This document shows, one piece after another, positions 13,075 through 13,097 of a DNA stretch of 13,097 bases (positions within the stretch are counted from its first letter, which is position 1; each line of letters starts with the position of its first letter). The position numbers were made by a program, and so were the translations under genes. Source of the DNA: JAGLQA01 sp023135565 (GTDB lineage Bacteria > Acidobacteriota > Aminicenantia > UBA2199); assembly GCA_030639305.1 (NCBI GenBank), contig DAOWCY010000199.1, positions 1 to 13,097 of the forward strand, read 5' to 3'. The notes under the pieces were generated by a model that saw nothing but the letters and a program-made list of their open reading frames with translations, made no database searches and was not told the origin of the DNA.

Positions 13075-13097
13075 AAGTCTGTTTTAGTTTTTTCCAG

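Overview
The window looks like accessory-rich chromosome from an uncultured, moderately AT-rich bacterium. The exported protein with a classical signal peptide, the RHS toxin and the REP-like intergenic hairpins suggest a diderm. The overall style (many small paralogous regulators, odd ABC-2 permeases, dispersed GGCCCCCGGCAGGG-type hairpin repeats) reminds me of Aminicenantes/Acidobacteriota-type metagenome genomes, but that assignment is an impression and not shown by the sequence. The only clear core-genome anchor is a CorC/HlyC-type CBS protein followed by the GTPase Era.

Layout, left to right. (1) 1-2026: the 3' part of an RHS polymorphic-toxin gene, open at the left edge, with a conserved RHS core ending in DPLGL, a different, more AT-rich C-terminal tip carrying an HEKEH (HEXXH-type) motif, and then a 118-aa three-helix membrane protein in the immunity position. 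(2) 2222-3268: a minus-strand DDE integrase/transposase that separates the toxin locus from the core genes. (3) 3558-5833: an extended -10 promoter, corC-like gene and era as one transcription unit. (4) 5838-6926: intergenic hairpins and a minus-strand SAM-dependent methyltransferase. (5) 7033-8714: a patch of decayed or unknown DNA, with a 25-codon protein remnant, a 253-aa unknown protein with a C-terminal membrane hairpin, a small possibly frameshifted gene and the C-terminal stump of a Type ISP restriction-modification enzyme. (6) 8762-11657: a consensus sigma-70 promoter (TTGACA-N17-TATAAT), a leader of about 250 nt with a duplicated hairpin, and a translationally coupled pair: a 209-aa exported protein and a 661-aa ABC-2 type permease fused to what reads as a catalytically dead ABC ATPase domain. 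(7) 11783-12764, minus strand: an XRE repressor-like gene overlapping a second gene that repeats its C-terminal module without the DNA-binding domain, preceded by three phased TAACT half-sites.

The best candidate for something undescribed is region 6, a two-gene exported-protein/permease-pseudoATPase unit, with the convergent two-gene XRE operon next to it as a possible but unproven regulator. A dispersed two-hairpin repeat (three copies: 5890-5965 inverted, 8291-8333, 13021-13074), whose stem arms are kept while the loop and right arm vary, is the most informative non-coding structure.
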